Below are positions 63,258-64,000 of a stretch of DNA of 64,000 nucleotides, one piece after another; position 1 is the first letter of the stretch; the number at the start of each line of letters is the position of its first letter. Source of the DNA: Streptomyces atratus (GTDB lineage Bacteria > Actinomycetota > Actinomycetes > Streptomycetales > Streptomycetaceae); the NCBI RefSeq assembly GCF_900119365.1, contig NZ_FPJO01000008.1:186001-250000 (forward strand), written 5' to 3'. The notes under the pieces are model-generated. The model worked only from the letters and a program-made list of their open reading frames with translations. It had not been told where the DNA came from and did not search any database. Made by a program: the position numbers and the translations under genes.

Positions 63258-64000
63258 ATGATCGATTCACGGCGGCTGCGCATCCTCCGTGCGGTGGCCG
63301 ACCACCGCACGGTGACCGCCGCAGCCGCCGCGCTGTATCTCACCCCCTCCGCGGTCTCCCAGCAGCTCGCCGCGCTGGAGCAGGAGACCGGGCACCGGCT
63401 CGTCGAACGGGGCGCGCGAGGCGCCCGGCTCACCCCCGCCGGAGAGATCCTGCTGACCCACACCAACGCGGTGCTGGCCCAGCTGGAACGGGCCGAGGCG
63501 GAGCTCGCCGCCTACAACGCGGGGGACGCGGGTACGGTCACCGTCGCCGCGTTCGCCACCGGCATCGGCCTGGTCCTCGCCCCCGCGATCGCCGAACTGA
63601 CGCACACCGCGCCCGGCATCCGCGTCCGGGTCCAGGACGCCGAGGGCGACGCGAGCGTGCCGATGGTGCTCGACCGGCAGGTCGATGTGGCGGTCGCCGT
63701 CGAGTACCGGGGCGCCCCGGGCGAGGACGACCTGCGGCTGACCCGGGTGCCGCTGTACTCCGAGCCGTTCGACGCGGTGCTGCCGGTCGGGCACCGGCTG
63801 GCCGACCGGGCGCAGGTGGCCATCGCCGACCTGGAGAAGGACGCGTGGATCGGCCCGTACCCCGGCAACCCCTGCCACGACGTGGTGGTCCTGTCCTGCG
63901 AGTTCGCCGGCTTCCAGCCGAGGCTGGCGCACTCCTCGGACGACTTCCGCGCGGTGGTCGCGCTGGCCGGGGCGGGAGCCGGGGTGGCGCTGGTGCCGCG
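63258..64000 (+). CDS. LysR-family transcriptional regulator, 3' end missing
   Basis: 247 codons are visible; the end lies beyond the window. The N-terminal winged helix is RLRILRAVADHRTVTAAAAAL and TPSAVSQQLAALEQETG, followed by the effector-binding domain (TVTVAAFATGIGLVLAPAI). GACAAT ends 7 bases before ATG 63258 with no SD, so a leaderless message is likely. It could regulate tdh-kbl or a gene beyond the window. Confidence 0.92.
   Translation, partial: MIDSRRLRILRAVADHRTVTAAAAALYLTPSAVSQQLAALEQETGHRLVERGARGARLTPAGEILLTHTNAVLAQLERAEAELAAYNAGDAGTVTVAAFATGIGLVLAPAIAELTHTAPGIRVRVQDAEGDASVPMVLDRQVDVAVAVEYRGAPGEDDLRLTRVPLYSEPFDAVLPVGHRLADRAQVAIADLEKDAWIGPYPGNPCHDVVVLSCEFAGFQPRLAHSSDDFRAVVALAGAGAGVALVP

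Overview
The window is a high-GC actinobacterial chromosome segment, almost certainly from Streptomyces. The grounds are the strong GC bias in third codon positions (which also produces very long antisense reading frames), frequent GTG starts, many starts with no Shine-Dalgarno, and a gene order (sugar permease, ROK regulator, xylFGH, dxs) that matches what I remember of the ngcEFG-rok7B7-xylFGH-dxs region of S. coelicolor. I see no tRNA, rRNA, CRISPR array, prophage or complete insertion sequence. The only mobile-element trace is a broken TnpB-like fragment near 43.6-43.9 kb.

Layout. 0-9 kb: end of a carbohydrate ABC permease, a ROK repressor, xylose-type transporter xylFGH with dyad symmetries upstream and an internal stem-loop, dxs for isoprenoid precursors, and an APC amino-acid permease. 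9-23 kb: a cell-surface glycopolymer region. It holds an LCP ligase (minus strand), a GalE-like epimerase, two beta-propeller proteins (one fused to a degenerate PIG-L-like domain), then a tightly overlapping operon of a CDP-alcohol phosphatidyltransferase, a 1517-residue GT2-GT2-TagF fusion, an SGNH esterase, a beta-rich protein and a NAGPA-type phosphodiester glycosidase lipoprotein. 23-29 kb (minus strand): fatty-acid beta-oxidation pair fadB/fadA, an RNase D family protein, an orphan LuxR-type response regulator and DUF3000. 29.8-35.7 kb: coproporphyrin-route haem genes hemE, hemY and hemQ, flanked by a CoA-disulfide-reductase-like flavoprotein and a DUF4349 lipoprotein.

35.8-39.0 kb carries the most intriguing module. 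A DUF692 (MbnB/TglH/BufB-type iron oxidase) protein with a fused C-terminal partner-like domain is translationally coupled to a TIGR04222-type membrane protein that ends in a Ser/Gly tail with seven cysteines; a second TIGR04222-like membrane protein follows. The cysteine tail is a plausible substrate for the DUF692 enzyme. 39-43 kb: PTH2, AIM24, a small ABC pair with an apparent CTG start, and a NodB-type deacetylase lipoprotein. 43.2-43.9 kb is a small graveyard of two gene remnants. 44-50.4 kb: a PhoX-type phosphatase, OsmC, ZapE/AFG1 ATPase, a RibD-type reductase, a small UspA-like protein, murC and msrB.

50.4-54.3 kb: a YtrA-type GntR regulator divergent from an ABC exporter operon, with an AT-rich dyad between them, then a DUF1648/DUF5808 membrane protein. 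55-57.5 kb: a lone GTPase-associated protein 1 (GAP1) with no GTPase beside it. 57.8-60.5 kb: two GNAT acetyltransferases, an ArsR-like regulator and a truncated secreted-protein remnant. 60.9-63.2 kb: tdh and kbl, which convert threonine to glycine, followed by a LysR regulator cut by the window edge. Strong GC-rich hairpins punctuate most convergent or terminal gene ends.
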